From assembly GCA_945888585.1 (NCBI GenBank), contig CAMDAI010000015.1, positions 1 through 13,265 on the forward strand: a stretch of DNA of 13,265 nucleotides, given 5' to 3'. This stretch comes from Rickettsia typhi. Lineage in GTDB: Bacteria > Pseudomonadota > Alphaproteobacteria > Rickettsiales > UBA1997. Positions within the stretch are counted from its first letter, which is position 1, and every line of letters begins with the position of its first letter. Positions 1 to 7,393 of this stretch are shown piece after piece. Under the pieces are notes generated by a model. The model worked only from the letters and a program-made list of their open reading frames with translations, was not told the DNA's origin and searched no databases. Position numbers and translations under genes: made by a program.

Positions 1-1
1 A

Positions 2-127
2 CCATACAGTCCTGACTTCAATCCAATTGAGCAGAAATGGGGACATGTGAAAAATGCTGTTAAAAAGATCAGAAATGAATTCCAAGATTTTAACGAATGT
101 TTAGAGAATGTTTTAGTAGGAGTATAG
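2..127 (+). mobile_element. IS630-family transposase, C-terminal end (partial at window edge)
   Basis: An open frame enters from the left edge and ends with TAG at 125-127, giving about 41 residues. It begins PYSPDFNPIEQKWGHVKN. This is the hallmark of the last catalytic block of IS630/Tc1-like DDE transposases: the motif PxxNPIE, whose Glu is the third acidic catalytic residue, followed by W and a basic helix (VKNAVKKIRNEF). The rest of the transposase, with the first two Asp residues and the left end of the element, lies outside the window, so it cannot be judged whether the element is intact. The gene ends 8 bp before an open frame carrying an nth remnant, so the right end of the element should lie close to 128-165. 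I could not define its terminal inverted repeat or TA target duplication from one end alone. Confidence 0.85.
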
Positions 128-135
128 ATTCTTAG

Positions 136-324
136 TTTGGTATAGTAAAAGAAAAAGATGTTTTAAAAACTGAATTAGCACTTCTAAAAGCAATTCCTAA
201 AAAATGGCGGCAACATGTTCATCACTGGCTAATTCTGCATGGAAGATATGTATGTGTTGCTAGAAAGGGTAGTAGATTAAGATTAATATTAATCACGACC
301 TTTTTTATAACTGCATTTAATTAA
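136..324 (+). pseudogene. nth: Remnant of endonuclease III (nth), C-terminal fragment
   Basis: The frame from 136 to the TAA at 322-324 has no suitable start and encodes about 62 residues. Residues encoded at roughly 163-267 read as the endonuclease III segment before the iron-sulfur cluster: IPKKWRQHVHHWLILHGRYVCVARK. It closely matches the HHWLILHGRYxCxARK signature of Nth, a DNA glycosylase/AP lyase for oxidised pyrimidines. The first of the four cluster cysteines (GRYVC, codon 253-255) survives. The following PxCxxC and the last cysteine are gone, replaced by an unrelated tail. The helix-hairpin-helix and catalytic Lys/Asp region are missing upstream, where IS630 sequence appears instead. 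The product could not be an active enzyme. The reading tail overlaps the 3' end of proS on the other strand by 8 bp. The simplest history is insertion of the IS into nth followed by loss at both ends. Confidence 0.8.
281..294. repeat. 14-bp perfect palindrome between nth remnant and proS
   Basis: GATTAATATTAATC reads identically on both strands. It lies in the tail beyond recognisable nth homology, about 20 bp past the 3' end of proS. It could fold as a 5-bp stem with a 4-base loop, but the stem is almost all A/T and neither strand places a U-tract directly after it. It is therefore a weak terminator candidate and may be chance in AT-rich DNA. Confidence 0.35.
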
Positions 325-1600
325 ACATATTTATTACTTGATCAATTATAACTTCTTTTTTCTCGCCAGTTTTACGATTTTTAACTTCAGCAATTCCTGC
401 CGCTACACCTTTAGGACCAATAATGATTTGATTAGGAATTCCAATTAAATCCATATTGGCAAATTTTTGACCAGCACCAGCCTTAGTATCTTCATATAAA
501 ACTTCAATATTTTTGCTAAGCAATTTTTGATAAAGTTCTTCACAAATCTTGTTACAATTTTCATCACCAGATTTTAAATTGATTATAACTGTTTGGAATG
601 GAGCTACTGATTCAGGCCAAATAATACCATTTTGATCATGACTGGCTTCAATTATAGCAGCAACCAATCTGGATACACCAATTCCATAAGAACCCATTTG
701 AGGAATGACTTCCTTGCTATTTTGATCAAGAACTTTCGCTTTAAGAGCTTTAGAATATTTATCACCAAAATAGAAAATATGGCCAATCTCAATGCCACGT
801 TTTGATGCCAGATTTTCTGGCAATACCGGACAATTATTAGAATCATGCATTTCATCAGCAGCTGTATATAAAGACTGAAGGGCCTTGATGTCAATTTCAT
901 CTCTCTTTCTAATTTCATCAAATTTTTTATCGTAGAAAATTTCACTTTCTCCAGTCTCAGCCAGCACATGAAATTCATGACTTAAATCACCACCAATTGC
1001 CCCAGTATTAGCTTTAACAGCCATAGCATCCAAACCTAATTTTTTGAAAATTCTAAAATAAGTTTCATACATTAAATCATAAGATTTTTTAGCTGATTCG
1101 TAATCTAAATCAAAAGAATAACCATCTTTCATTAAGAATTCTCTACCGCGCATTACACCAAAACGAGGACGAATTTCATCACGGAATTTCCATTGAATTT
1201 GATAGAAATTTTTAGGTAAATCCTTGTAGCTATTAATATTTTTTCTAAAAACATCAGTAATAATTTCTTCGTGAGTTGGTCCATAAAGCATATCACGATC
1301 ATGTCGATCTTTAATGCGCAACATTTCTTTACCATAATCATCATAACGGCCCGATTCAATCCATAATTCCGCTGGCTGAATTGTTGGCATTAAAACTTCT
1401 AGACAACCAACTTTATCCATCTCAAAGCGAATAATGTCAGAAATTTTATTTAAAACTTTTAAGCCCAAAGGTAGCCAGGTATAAATTCCGGAATTAATTT
1501 GACGAATCATTCCTGATCTAATCATTAACTGATGTGAAACGATTTTAGCATCAACCGGATTTTCTTTTAAAGTAGGAGCAAAATAATTGGAAAAACGCAT
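317..1600 (-). CDS. proS: Prolyl-tRNA synthetase (short, no insertion domain)
   Basis: This class II aminoacyl-tRNA synthetase (427 aa) attaches proline to tRNA-Pro in the cytosol. The start is ATG (1598-1600). Motif 1 lies around residues 38-55 (GIYTWLPLGLKVLNKI), the GPTHEE block at 107-112, motif 2 at about 139-163 (FRDEIRPRFGVMRGREF), and motif 3 around 303-316 (GSYGIGVSRL). The anticodon-binding domain fills about 335-427. Motif 2 and GPTHEE belong to one continuous catalytic core of about 430 residues. The roughly 180-residue editing insertion found in E. coli-type ProS is absent, which is the known alphaproteobacterial/mitochondrial-like form. The gene starts 1 bp after the plsC stop and has no evident Shine-Dalgarno, so it is probably translated from the same message. 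It is the last gene of the left minus-strand cluster. No terminator is visible downstream. Confidence 0.97.
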   Translation of the reverse strand: MRFSNYFAPTLKENPVDAKIVSHQLMIRSGMIRQINSGIYTWLPLGLKVLNKISDIIRFEMDKVGCLEVLMPTIQPAELWIESGRYDDYGKEMLRIKDRHDRDMLYGPTHEEIITDVFRKNINSYKDLPKNFYQIQWKFRDEIRPRFGVMRGREFLMKDGYSFDLDYESAKKSYDLMYETYFRIFKKLGLDAMAVKANTGAIGGDLSHEFHVLAETGESEIFYDKKFDEIRKRDEIDIKALQSLYTAADEMHDSNNCPVLPENLASKRGIEIGHIFYFGDKYSKALKAKVLDQNSKEVIPQMGSYGIGVSRLVAAIIEASHDQNGIIWPESVAPFQTVIINLKSGDENCNKICEELYQKLLSKNIEVLYEDTKAGAGQKFANMDLIGIPNQIIIGPKGVAAGIAEVKNRKTGEKKEVIIDQVINMFN

Positions 1601-1601
1601 A

Positions 1602-2318
1602 TTACAATTTAATTAATTGATTAGTTTTGGTTTCAACTGATTCTTCTAATTTAGCCATAAATTCTTTTTTATCAAGACCGGGATTAATCGGTGGCAAAAA
1701 CTCTAAAACTATTGTACCGGATTTTTTATTTTTTTTATTCCAATATACTCCAGAATTAAGTGCTGCCGGAACTACGAAACAATTAGCTGTATTATAGATA
1801 GCTACAATTCCTGATTGATATGGATACTCTTTTGTATTGGAACCAATTGGAGTTCTTGTTCCTTGAGGAAAAATTATAATAGTTTGTTTATTTTCTATAT
1901 ATTTTTTTGATTGGACCAACATACTCTTTAAGGCTTTGGAACCGCCATTTCTATCAACCACAATTCCACTCATAACTCTTAAATACCAACCATAGAAAGG
2001 AATTTTTAAAAGTTCTTTTTTAAAAGCATAAACCGGACGATTAAAAACCAAATGCATTATAATAGTTTCCCACATTGATTGGTGTTTACAGGCAACAATA
2101 AATCCATCATTTTTTGGCAAATTTTCTAAGCCACGAACTTCATATTTAATTCCGCATAATTTATTTAAAACCCAGATAGAAAGACGTGCCCAATTTTTTG
2201 CACCTTGATCAGCAAGCTTGGAATTCTTATTAATGAAAGAAGGTGAATAAATAATAGGAATTATAACGCCCCATAGACAAATAAAGATATCGTATAAAAA
2301 AGAATTGATACGTTTCAT
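1602..2318 (-). CDS. plsC: 1-acyl-sn-glycerol-3-phosphate acyltransferase (PlsC family)
   Basis: This 238-aa membrane-associated enzyme is expected to acylate lysophosphatidic acid to phosphatidic acid in phospholipid synthesis at the inner membrane. A hydrophobic N-terminal segment (about residues 7-26) should anchor it. The catalytic HX4D block appears as KHQSMWE, with His79 and Glu84 in the acidic position. The FPEGTR substrate-binding block appears as FPQGTR (150-155), with Gln152 for Glu. From memory, KHQSxWE-type blocks are found in other alphaproteobacterial PlsC proteins, so these changes look lineage-typical rather than disabling. The start is ATG at 2316-2318, 21 bp after the 3' end of tRNA-Thr. 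The stop is 1 bp from the proS start. PlsC is well supported, but a lyso-ornithine or other lyso-lipid acyltransferase of the same family cannot be excluded. Confidence 0.9.
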   Translation of the reverse strand: MKRINSFLYDIFICLWGVIIPIIYSPSFINKNSKLADQGAKNWARLSIWVLNKLCGIKYEVRGLENLPKNDGFIVACKHQSMWETIIMHLVFNRPVYAFKKELLKIPFYGWYLRVMSGIVVDRNGGSKALKSMLVQSKKYIENKQTIIIFPQGTRTPIGSNTKEYPYQSGIVAIYNTANCFVVPAALNSGVYWNKKNKKSGTIVLEFLPPINPGLDKKEFMAKLEESVETKTNQLIKL

Positions 2319-2325
2319 TGCTTTG

Positions 2326-2340
2326 ATTTCTATAAGAAAT
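2326..2340 (-). other. Small hairpin between tRNA-Thr and plsC
   Basis: The minus-strand sequence right after the encoded CCA can fold as ATTTCT-TAT-AGAAAT, a perfect 6-bp stem with a 3-base loop that shares its first base with the final A of CCA. No U-tract follows, so it is not a terminator. It could mark the tRNA 3' processing junction or simply be AT-rich chance pairing. Confidence 0.3.
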
Positions 2341-2414
2341 GGTGCCGAATGTCGGGTTCGAACTGACGACCTACCGCTTACAAGGCGGTTGCTCTACCAC
2401 TGAGCTAATTCGGC
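2340..2414 (-). tRNA. tRNA-Thr (anticodon TGT)
   Basis: The minus strand folds as a complete tRNA. The acceptor stem is GCCGAAT/ATTCGGC, the D-arm GCTC-AGTGGTA-GAGC, and the anticodon arm ACCGC-CTTGTAA-GCGGT with anticodon TGT. The variable loop is AGGTC, the T-arm GTCAG-TTCGAAC-CCGAC, the discriminator A, and CCA is encoded (2340-2342). One T-stem position is an A-C mismatch (fourth pair), while every other stem pairs. The tRNA sits 18 bp after the YqaA-like gene and 21 bp before plsC, so it must be cut out of a long mRNA or have its own promoter inside the upstream gene. Confidence 0.95.
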
Positions 2415-2432
2415 ATGAAGTGGGGATAATAT

Positions 2433-2867
2433 TTAAATATATAAAAAAATCAAATGAAAATAATAGATAACTTTACCAATAACAATTATTACAAGAAATT
2501 TTTTGAAGTTTGATCTTAGGAAGCCAGCCAATAAAGATAAGGGATTTCCCAGAATTTTAAGTGATGAAAATAATAACATCCAAATCACATATTTATTCCA
2601 TTTTATTTCCGCTTCCTCAATTTGGGTTTTATATTTAATTAAGATTTTAGTTTTTTGTAAAAAGATAAGTTTTTGGCCAATTTCCCAATTAATTATTGAA
2701 CCTAAAATGCTGGAAATTGAAACAATAATAAAAATTAAATAATTGTTATAAAGGCCAGAAATAGACATAACATGAACTGCCGTTTCAGTTCTAATTGGCA
2801 ATATTACTGAGGAAATTAAGCTATCAAAAAATAAAAATAGATAGTTTTCCAAATTATTTTCCACCAA
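2433..2867 (-). CDS. YqaA/DedA-like (VTT-domain) inner-membrane protein, non-ATG start
   Basis: A protein of up to 144 aa with at least three hydrophobic stretches (about 7-24, 41-60 and 94-143) and a short polar loop in the middle (about 70-91). The order resembles the small YqaA branch of the DedA/VTT superfamily: an N-terminal re-entrant region with a LPxxTE block (LPIRTETA, 23-30), a GSxxNWxIG turn (56-64), and a C-terminal NPxSLLAGFLRxxFxxFLxxxxIGKxxYY block (about 108-136). DedA-type proteins are linked to membrane lipid transport and envelope homeostasis, but the substrate here cannot be read from the sequence. There is no ATG start. TTG at 2867 or GTG at 2864 would overlap the end of ugd by 14 or 11 bp. 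TTG at 2852 would begin 1 bp after the ugd stop and is preceded 7 nt upstream by GGTGGA, a plausible ribosome site. Any of these implies coupling to ugd translation. Confidence 0.7.
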   Translation of the reverse strand: MVENNLENYLFLFFDSLISSVILPIRTETAVHVMSISGLYNNYLIFIIVSISSILGSIINWEIGQKLIFLQKTKILIKYKTQIEEAEIKWNKYVIWMLLFSSLKILGNPLSLLAGFLRSNFKKFLVIIVIGKVIYYFHLIFLYI

Positions 2868-4158
2868 TAAAGAAATATTTAAAACCAGCTTTTCTTACTT
2901 TATTTGGATCTAACATATTTCTTAAATCAATAATTATTTGATTTTTAGATAATTTACTTAAGTCAAGATTCTTAAATTCATCCCACTCAGTAGCAATTAC
3001 AATAGCATCAGCTTCTTTAACAGCTTCATAAGAATTATTAAAATAAAAAATATTAGGATTTTGACCTAATTCTTTTTTAGTATTTTCTACCGCTTCCTTA
3101 TCATAGGTTTTAACTTTTGCACCTAATTTTGCTAGTTCACGCACAATTATCAAAGCAGGACTATATCTAATATCATCAGTATTTCCCTTAAAGGCCAATC
3201 CTAAAATTGCAATAGTTTTATCTTTTACATCACCATCACAAATAGTAACAATTTTTTTTACCATGTTTAACTTTCTGACATCATTAGATTTAATTACCGC
3301 CTGAATTACTGATAAATCACTACTATTTTTCTTGGCAATATTTTCTAATGCCAAAATATCTTTAGGAAAACAAGATCCGCCAAAACCTGGCCCTGGATTT
3401 AAGAATTTTTCACCAATTCTAGAGTCAGTACCTATACCAATACTTAGCTTTTTAACATCAGCACCGGTTTTTTCACATAAATCTGCCATTTCATTAATAA
3501 AGGCAATTTTGGTAGCCAAAAAAGAATTAGCAGCATATTTAATTAACTCCGCAGTTGGAATATCAGTAAAAATTAATGACGCACCTTGACTAGTTAGCGG
3601 ATCATAAATTTCATCCATAATTTTTTTAGATCTATCATCATTTACACCAGCAATAATACGATCTGGCTCCATAAAATCATTAATAGCCATGCCTTCACGC
3701 AAAAATTCTGGGTTAGAAGCTACTGAAAATTCTAAATTTGAGTTATTTTTTTTAATAAGCTCTGCGATTTCCCCACCAGTTCCAACCGGAACGGTAGATT
3801 TTGTTACAATTAATTTGTAGCCAGTAGCATATTGAGCAATTTCAGTAGCAACCTCATAAACAAAAGACAAATCAGCACTGCCATCAATTTCATTTTGAGG
3901 AGTTCCAACCGCTATAAACAGAACTTCTGCAGAATTTATAACTTCTGATAAATTATTAGAAAAAGTGATTTTTTTATTTTTAACTGCTTCAGTTAGAATT
4001 TCTTTTAAACCGGGCTCATAGATTGGAATTTCGCCATTTTTTAACTTAGAAATTTTATTCTGATCATGATCAACACAAATTACCTCATGACCAATTTTAG
4101 CAAAACACACTCCTGAAACTAACCCAACATAACCAGTTCCAACTACAATGATTTTCAT
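2854..4158 (-). CDS. ugd: UDP-glucose 6-dehydrogenase
   Basis: This 434-aa cytosolic enzyme oxidises UDP-glucose twice with NAD+ to UDP-glucuronate. The N-terminal NAD-binding Rossmann motif is GTGYVGLVSG (7-16). The central domain has VTKSTVPVGT (118-127), EFLREG (151-156) and the K207 helix LIKYAAN. The catalytic block is GPGFGGSCFPKD (256-267), with the thioester-forming cysteine at 263. The C-terminal UDP-binding domain begins near LGLAFKGNTDDIRYSP (319-334). Length and motif order match canonical bacterial Ugd, and all key residues are present. The start is ATG (4156-4158), 2 bp downstream of the GT61 stop. A GDP-mannose or UDP-ManNAc dehydrogenase is the nearest alternative, but the sequence reads as Ugd. 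The neighbouring uxs gene, which consumes UDP-glucuronate, supports that reading. Confidence 0.93.
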   Translation of the reverse strand: MKIIVVGTGYVGLVSGVCFAKIGHEVICVDHDQNKISKLKNGEIPIYEPGLKEILTEAVKNKKITFSNNLSEVINSAEVLFIAVGTPQNEIDGSADLSFVYEVATEIAQYATGYKLIVTKSTVPVGTGGEIAELIKKNNSNLEFSVASNPEFLREGMAINDFMEPDRIIAGVNDDRSKKIMDEIYDPLTSQGASLIFTDIPTAELIKYAANSFLATKIAFINEMADLCEKTGADVKKLSIGIGTDSRIGEKFLNPGPGFGGSCFPKDILALENIAKKNSSDLSVIQAVIKSNDVRKLNMVKKIVTICDGDVKDKTIAILGLAFKGNTDDIRYSPALIIVRELAKLGAKVKTYDKEAVENTKKELGQNPNIFYFNNSYEAVKEADAIVIATEWDEFKNLDLSKLSKNQIIIDLRNMLDPNKVRKAGFKYFFIGGK

Positions 4159-4160
4159 AA

Positions 4161-5093
4161 TTAAATAAGTTTCATTAAATTTTCTTCGAGTTTTTTAATA
4201 TCAACAATGATATCAACTAAATGTATGGTCTCTTTTTGGTTTATTGCCTCACAATCTTGACGTAAATATTTTATATTCATTCTTTCAACCATTTCAGCAA
4301 AACAAGTTTTGGACCATTCTTTATTAACTAACTCAAATAAAATTCCATTCTCAGACATAAACATTGTATTAGTTATTCCAGCTCCATGAGGCGATATGAT
4401 AATTTTTGCTTTATTTGCAATTGAAATCTGCTCTAAAAAACTATAATTTTCCATGTAAACCGTTTTAAAACCATACTTAACCAGAAGCATTTCTAATTCT
4501 GCTTCATTGGCAACTTTTCTAACAGTATTTTTTTTAGGATCACTTCTGCTAATATAAATCTTTTCACCAAAATCCAATTTTAACTCATTTTCAAAATGAG
4601 AAATTATACGATCTCTTAGTAAAGAAAATTCTAGAAAATCATAATATCCTAGAGTAGCAATATTAATGCATGGAATAAAATTAAGATTTACAACTTTTAA
4701 ATGTGATTTTTTATTGATAAAAATCAAATCTTTAGGATAAATTCCAAAAACCTCTAGTGAATTCTTAACAAAATCAATTTTTAAATAAGATTTTGGCAAA
4801 ACTAAAGTGGCTTGTGGATGATTTTTTTGTAAAATTAATAATTTAGTTAAAGCCTCCCATAACCAATGACAATAGTTTTTTGACCATTCATCAGTTATTA
4901 AAATATAATCTTTTTTAGAAGAAAAATTAAGAGTTGGAAAAATATATTTTAGTAAAAATTTTATTTTTTTATATTTTTTATAAGCAACTTCGTTAACTAT
5001 AGATTGTTTAACTACACTCCAATTCTTTAGAACAACGCTATTATTGGCTATTATGGCATTTTTAATATTAATTTCTGTAAAAAAATCAGTCAT
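4161..5093 (-). CDS. Glycosyltransferase family 61 (DUF563) protein
   Basis: This 310-aa protein has no obvious signal peptide or membrane anchor. Family 61 features are visible in order: [13 protein letters not shown] (73-85, the conserved His-Trp block), [21 protein letters not shown] (180-200, the ISRxxxxxRxxxNE block), and [13 protein letters not shown] (234-246, the HGAGLTN block near the nucleotide-sugar site). GT61 enzymes include plant beta-1,2-xylosyltransferases and animal EGF-domain O-GlcNAc transferase, and many bacterial members act in surface polysaccharide synthesis. The start codon overlaps the uxs stop by 4 bp (ATGA), and ugd follows after 2 bp, so the three genes are tightly coupled. 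From this context I infer that UDP-xylose or UDP-glucuronate is the donor. The acceptor is unknown. Confidence 0.85.
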   Translation of the reverse strand: MTDFFTEINIKNAIIANNSVVLKNWSVVKQSIVNEVAYKKYKKIKFLLKYIFPTLNFSSKKDYILITDEWSKNYCHWLWEALTKLLILQKNHPQATLVLPKSYLKIDFVKNSLEVFGIYPKDLIFINKKSHLKVVNLNFIPCINIATLGYYDFLEFSLLRDRIISHFENELKLDFGEKIYISRSDPKKNTVRKVANEAELEMLLVKYGFKTVYMENYSFLEQISIANKAKIIISPHGAGITNTMFMSENGILFELVNKEWSKTCFAEMVERMNIKYLRQDCEAINQKETIHLVDIIVDIKKLEENLMKLI

Positions 5094-6025
5094 ATTTTTA
5101 TTATCTTTTCAAAATATATTATGGTCTTTTTTAAGCCATCTTCTAATTTAATTTTAGGATCAAAATTGATAAGATTTTTAGCTTTTTCAATATTAGGTTT
5201 GCGTTGCATTGGATCATTTTGCGGAAATGGCTTAAAGATGAGTTTTGATTTAGAATTAGTTAATTTAATAACCATTTCAGCCAATTCCAACATAGTAAAT
5301 TCACCAGGATTCCCTAGGTTAATTGGACCCATAGCAGTTTTTTCATTCATGAAAGTAATAATTCCATCAATCAAATCATCAACATAACAAAATGATCTGG
5401 TTTGTTTGCCATCACCATAGATAGTAATATCCTCACTCTTTAATGCTTGAACAATAAAATTAGAAACTACTCTGCCATCATTAACCGACATTCTTGGACC
5501 ATAAGTATTAAAAATTCTAACTAATTTTATATCAATTCCGTATTGGCGATTATAGTCAGAAAATAGGGTCTCGGCTACTCTTTTTCCTTCATCATAACAA
5601 GATCTAACGCCAATTGTATTAACATTACCAAAATATTCTTCAATTTGTGGATGAACTAAAGGATCGCCATAAACTTCGGAAGTAGAGGCTTGAATGATTT
5701 TAGCTTTTACATCTCTAGCCAATTCCAGCATGTTTATTGCTCCCATTACGCAGGTTTTAATAGTATGAACTGGATTATGTTGATAGTGAACTGGGGAGGC
5801 CGGACAAGCAAAATTATAAATTTCATCAACCTCAATATGCATGGGGTAAATTACATCATGCCTAATTGCTTCAAACCTAGAATTATCAAGCAGATGAGAA
5901 ATATTTTGCCTTGAGCCAGAAAAATAATTATCTAAACAAATTACTTCATTACCCTCGGCCAATAATCTCTCACATAAATAAGAGCCAAGAAAACCAGCCC
6001 CGCCGGTAACTAATATTTTTTTCAT
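5090..6025 (-). CDS. uxs: UDP-glucuronate decarboxylase / UDP-xylose synthase (Uxs)
   Basis: This extended short-chain dehydrogenase (311 aa) converts UDP-glucuronate to UDP-xylose with tightly bound NAD+. The Rossmann motif is TGGAGFLG (7-14). Uxs-specific blocks follow: [15 protein letters not shown] (71-85), [10 protein letters not shown] (113-122, the Ser/Thr-Glu pair), and RSCYDEGKR (141-149), with catalytic Tyr144 and Lys148. [10 protein letters not shown] (170-179) and the C-terminal substrate region complete the fold. [11 protein letters not shown] and SCYDEGKR separate Uxs from the related dTDP-glucose 4,6-dehydratases and UDP-glucose 4-epimerases. Length fits soluble bacterial Uxs, known for example from rhizobia. 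The start is ATG (6023-6025), 12 bp after the sensor-kinase stop, and the stop overlaps the GT61 start. With ugd it completes the route from UDP-glucose to UDP-xylose. Confidence 0.93.
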   Translation of the reverse strand: MKKILVTGGAGFLGSYLCERLLAEGNEVICLDNYFSGSRQNISHLLDNSRFEAIRHDVIYPMHIEVDEIYNFACPASPVHYQHNPVHTIKTCVMGAINMLELARDVKAKIIQASTSEVYGDPLVHPQIEEYFGNVNTIGVRSCYDEGKRVAETLFSDYNRQYGIDIKLVRIFNTYGPRMSVNDGRVVSNFIVQALKSEDITIYGDGKQTRSFCYVDDLIDGIITFMNEKTAMGPINLGNPGEFTMLELAEMVIKLTNSKSKLIFKPFPQNDPMQRKPNIEKAKNLINFDPKIKLEDGLKKTIIYFEKIIKI

Positions 6026-6037
6026 AGTTATCGTAAA

Positions 6038-7393
6038 TTAAATCGGAAGATTAATAATGACACGTAGGCCGCCAAGTGGACAATCATCAATCTCAACTCT
6101 GCCACCATGGGATTTCACTACATCCATCACAATTGATAGGCCAAGACCGGCACCAGTTTTATCAAGATTTCTAGAATTGTCAATTCGATAAAAAGGTTTA
6201 AAAATATTTTCCCTTTCTGGCTTGGGCACACCAGGACCATCATCATCTACAATAATTTTTAATCTTTCGTTAGTAACAAAAGAAGTAATCATAACCTTAT
6301 TTGCATGACTAAAAGCATTATCAACTAAATTACGCACTGCTCTTTGAAGATTACTACGCTTAACTTCTATTTCTAACAAACTATCTAGTTCTAATTTTTG
6401 AACAATTTCTTTACCAATTTTTTTATAATAAAGCACAATTCTTTCCAAAAAATCTTTAATTTTAGTAGCTTTAGTGCCTTCTCTACTGCCACCTCTAGCA
6501 AAATCTAAATATTCATTAACCATTTTTTCCATATCAGAAATATCAATTTTTAACTCATCTTTTTCTTCTGATTCAGGCATCATCTCCAACTGTAATTTCA
6601 TTCTGGTTAGCGGCGTTCTCAAATCATGAGATACAGCGGAAAGCATGTCAGTTCTTTGTGAAATTTGCCTGGCAATTCTTTCTTTCATTTTAATAAAAGA
6701 AATTCCAACCGATCTAATTTCATCAGCTCCTGATGGTTTAAAATCTGGAACATTTTGACCTCTACCAAATTTCTCAGCAGCAATACTTAAGCCTTTGATT
6801 GATCTAATTTGATTTTTTAAGAAAATAATAGCAATTATTGACATCAATAATGAAGTGGTAATCATCCATAAAGTAAAGACTGTTTTAGTTGAACTGGTGA
6901 TTCTTTTGATTGGAATTTCATAGGACAACACCCCATCTTTTAACTGCACATCTACAACTAAATAATCATTACGAAAGGGATGATTATAAATGGCAAATGG
7001 TGTAAACCCATAATTTTTAAGTTCTATTTTAAAACGATTTAAAGGATCGACAATAGGAAGTGGATTAAAAAAACCTAAGATTTTTTTAGGTTTATAATTA
7101 TCCTTAGAAATTTTAGCTTTTTTACTCAACTTTTTGCCATAGCGAAAAGAGAATCTCATATCAATATTTTCTGAGAATTCTTTAAACAATTTTTGATTTT
7201 CAGCTATATGTACTGTTTTCTTAACAAAAAGCATTTCACCCAAAACACCTCTAGCCATGTGTTTACTAATTGCATCAATGTGACTGTAATAAAATACATA
7301 AATAGCCACTGCTTGAGCTATAAGAGTAGGAATGGTAATAATAAGCAAAAACCTTCCGAACAGAGATTTAGGAATAAATCTTTTAAAAAACAT
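6038..7393 (-). CDS. EnvZ-like membrane sensor histidine kinase
   Basis: A 451-aa two-component kinase. TM1 spans about residues 14-36 and TM2 about 171-192, enclosing a lysine-rich periplasmic sensor region of about 135 residues with no family I recognise. HAMP follows at about 193-245. The dimerisation domain has the H-box SAVSHDLRTPLTRMK with phospho-acceptor His256. The catalytic domain shows the N-box (NLVDN, Asn355/Asn359), G1 DDDGPGVP (383-390), the F-box FKPFYR (408-413) and G2 GAGLGLS (414-420). All catalytic elements are intact. The HDLRTPLTR and RAVRNLVDNA spelling is that of the EnvZ/OmpR-type class. No response regulator lies in the window, so it is an orphan here. It is the first gene of the minus-strand cluster, with ATG at 7391-7393, divergent from bioB, and it leads directly into uxs. 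Confidence 0.92.
   Translation of the reverse strand: MFFKRFIPKSLFGRFLLIITIPTLIAQAVAIYVFYYSHIDAISKHMARGVLGEMLFVKKTVHIAENQKLFKEFSENIDMRFSFRYGKKLSKKAKISKDNYKPKKILGFFNPLPIVDPLNRFKIELKNYGFTPFAIYNHPFRNDYLVVDVQLKDGVLSYEIPIKRITSSTKTVFTLWMITTSLLMSIIAIIFLKNQIRSIKGLSIAAEKFGRGQNVPDFKPSGADEIRSVGISFIKMKERIARQISQRTDMLSAVSHDLRTPLTRMKLQLEMMPESEEKDELKIDISDMEKMVNEYLDFARGGSREGTKATKIKDFLERIVLYYKKIGKEIVQKLELDSLLEIEVKRSNLQRAVRNLVDNAFSHANKVMITSFVTNERLKIIVDDDGPGVPKPERENIFKPFYRIDNSRNLDKTGAGLGLSIVMDVVKSHGGRVEIDDCPLGGLRVIINLPI

Noticed and set aside
3332..3589. Plus-strand open frame of about 85 codons inside ugd
   Set aside because: It is antisense to conserved ugd codons around the catalytic Cys, has no recognisable domain, and is a shadow of the real gene. 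The same applies to the open frames at 652-978, 5121-5387, 5690-5914, 7746-7955, 8031-8291, 9811-10005 and 13054-13251.
7071..7093. AAACCTAA / TTAGGTTT inverted repeat with a following T-run on the minus strand, resembling an intrinsic terminator
   Set aside because: It lies well inside the intact sensor-kinase coding region (codons for KKILGFFN), the stem is weak (8 bp, mostly A/T), and a terminator there would cut the gene. Probably codon chance.
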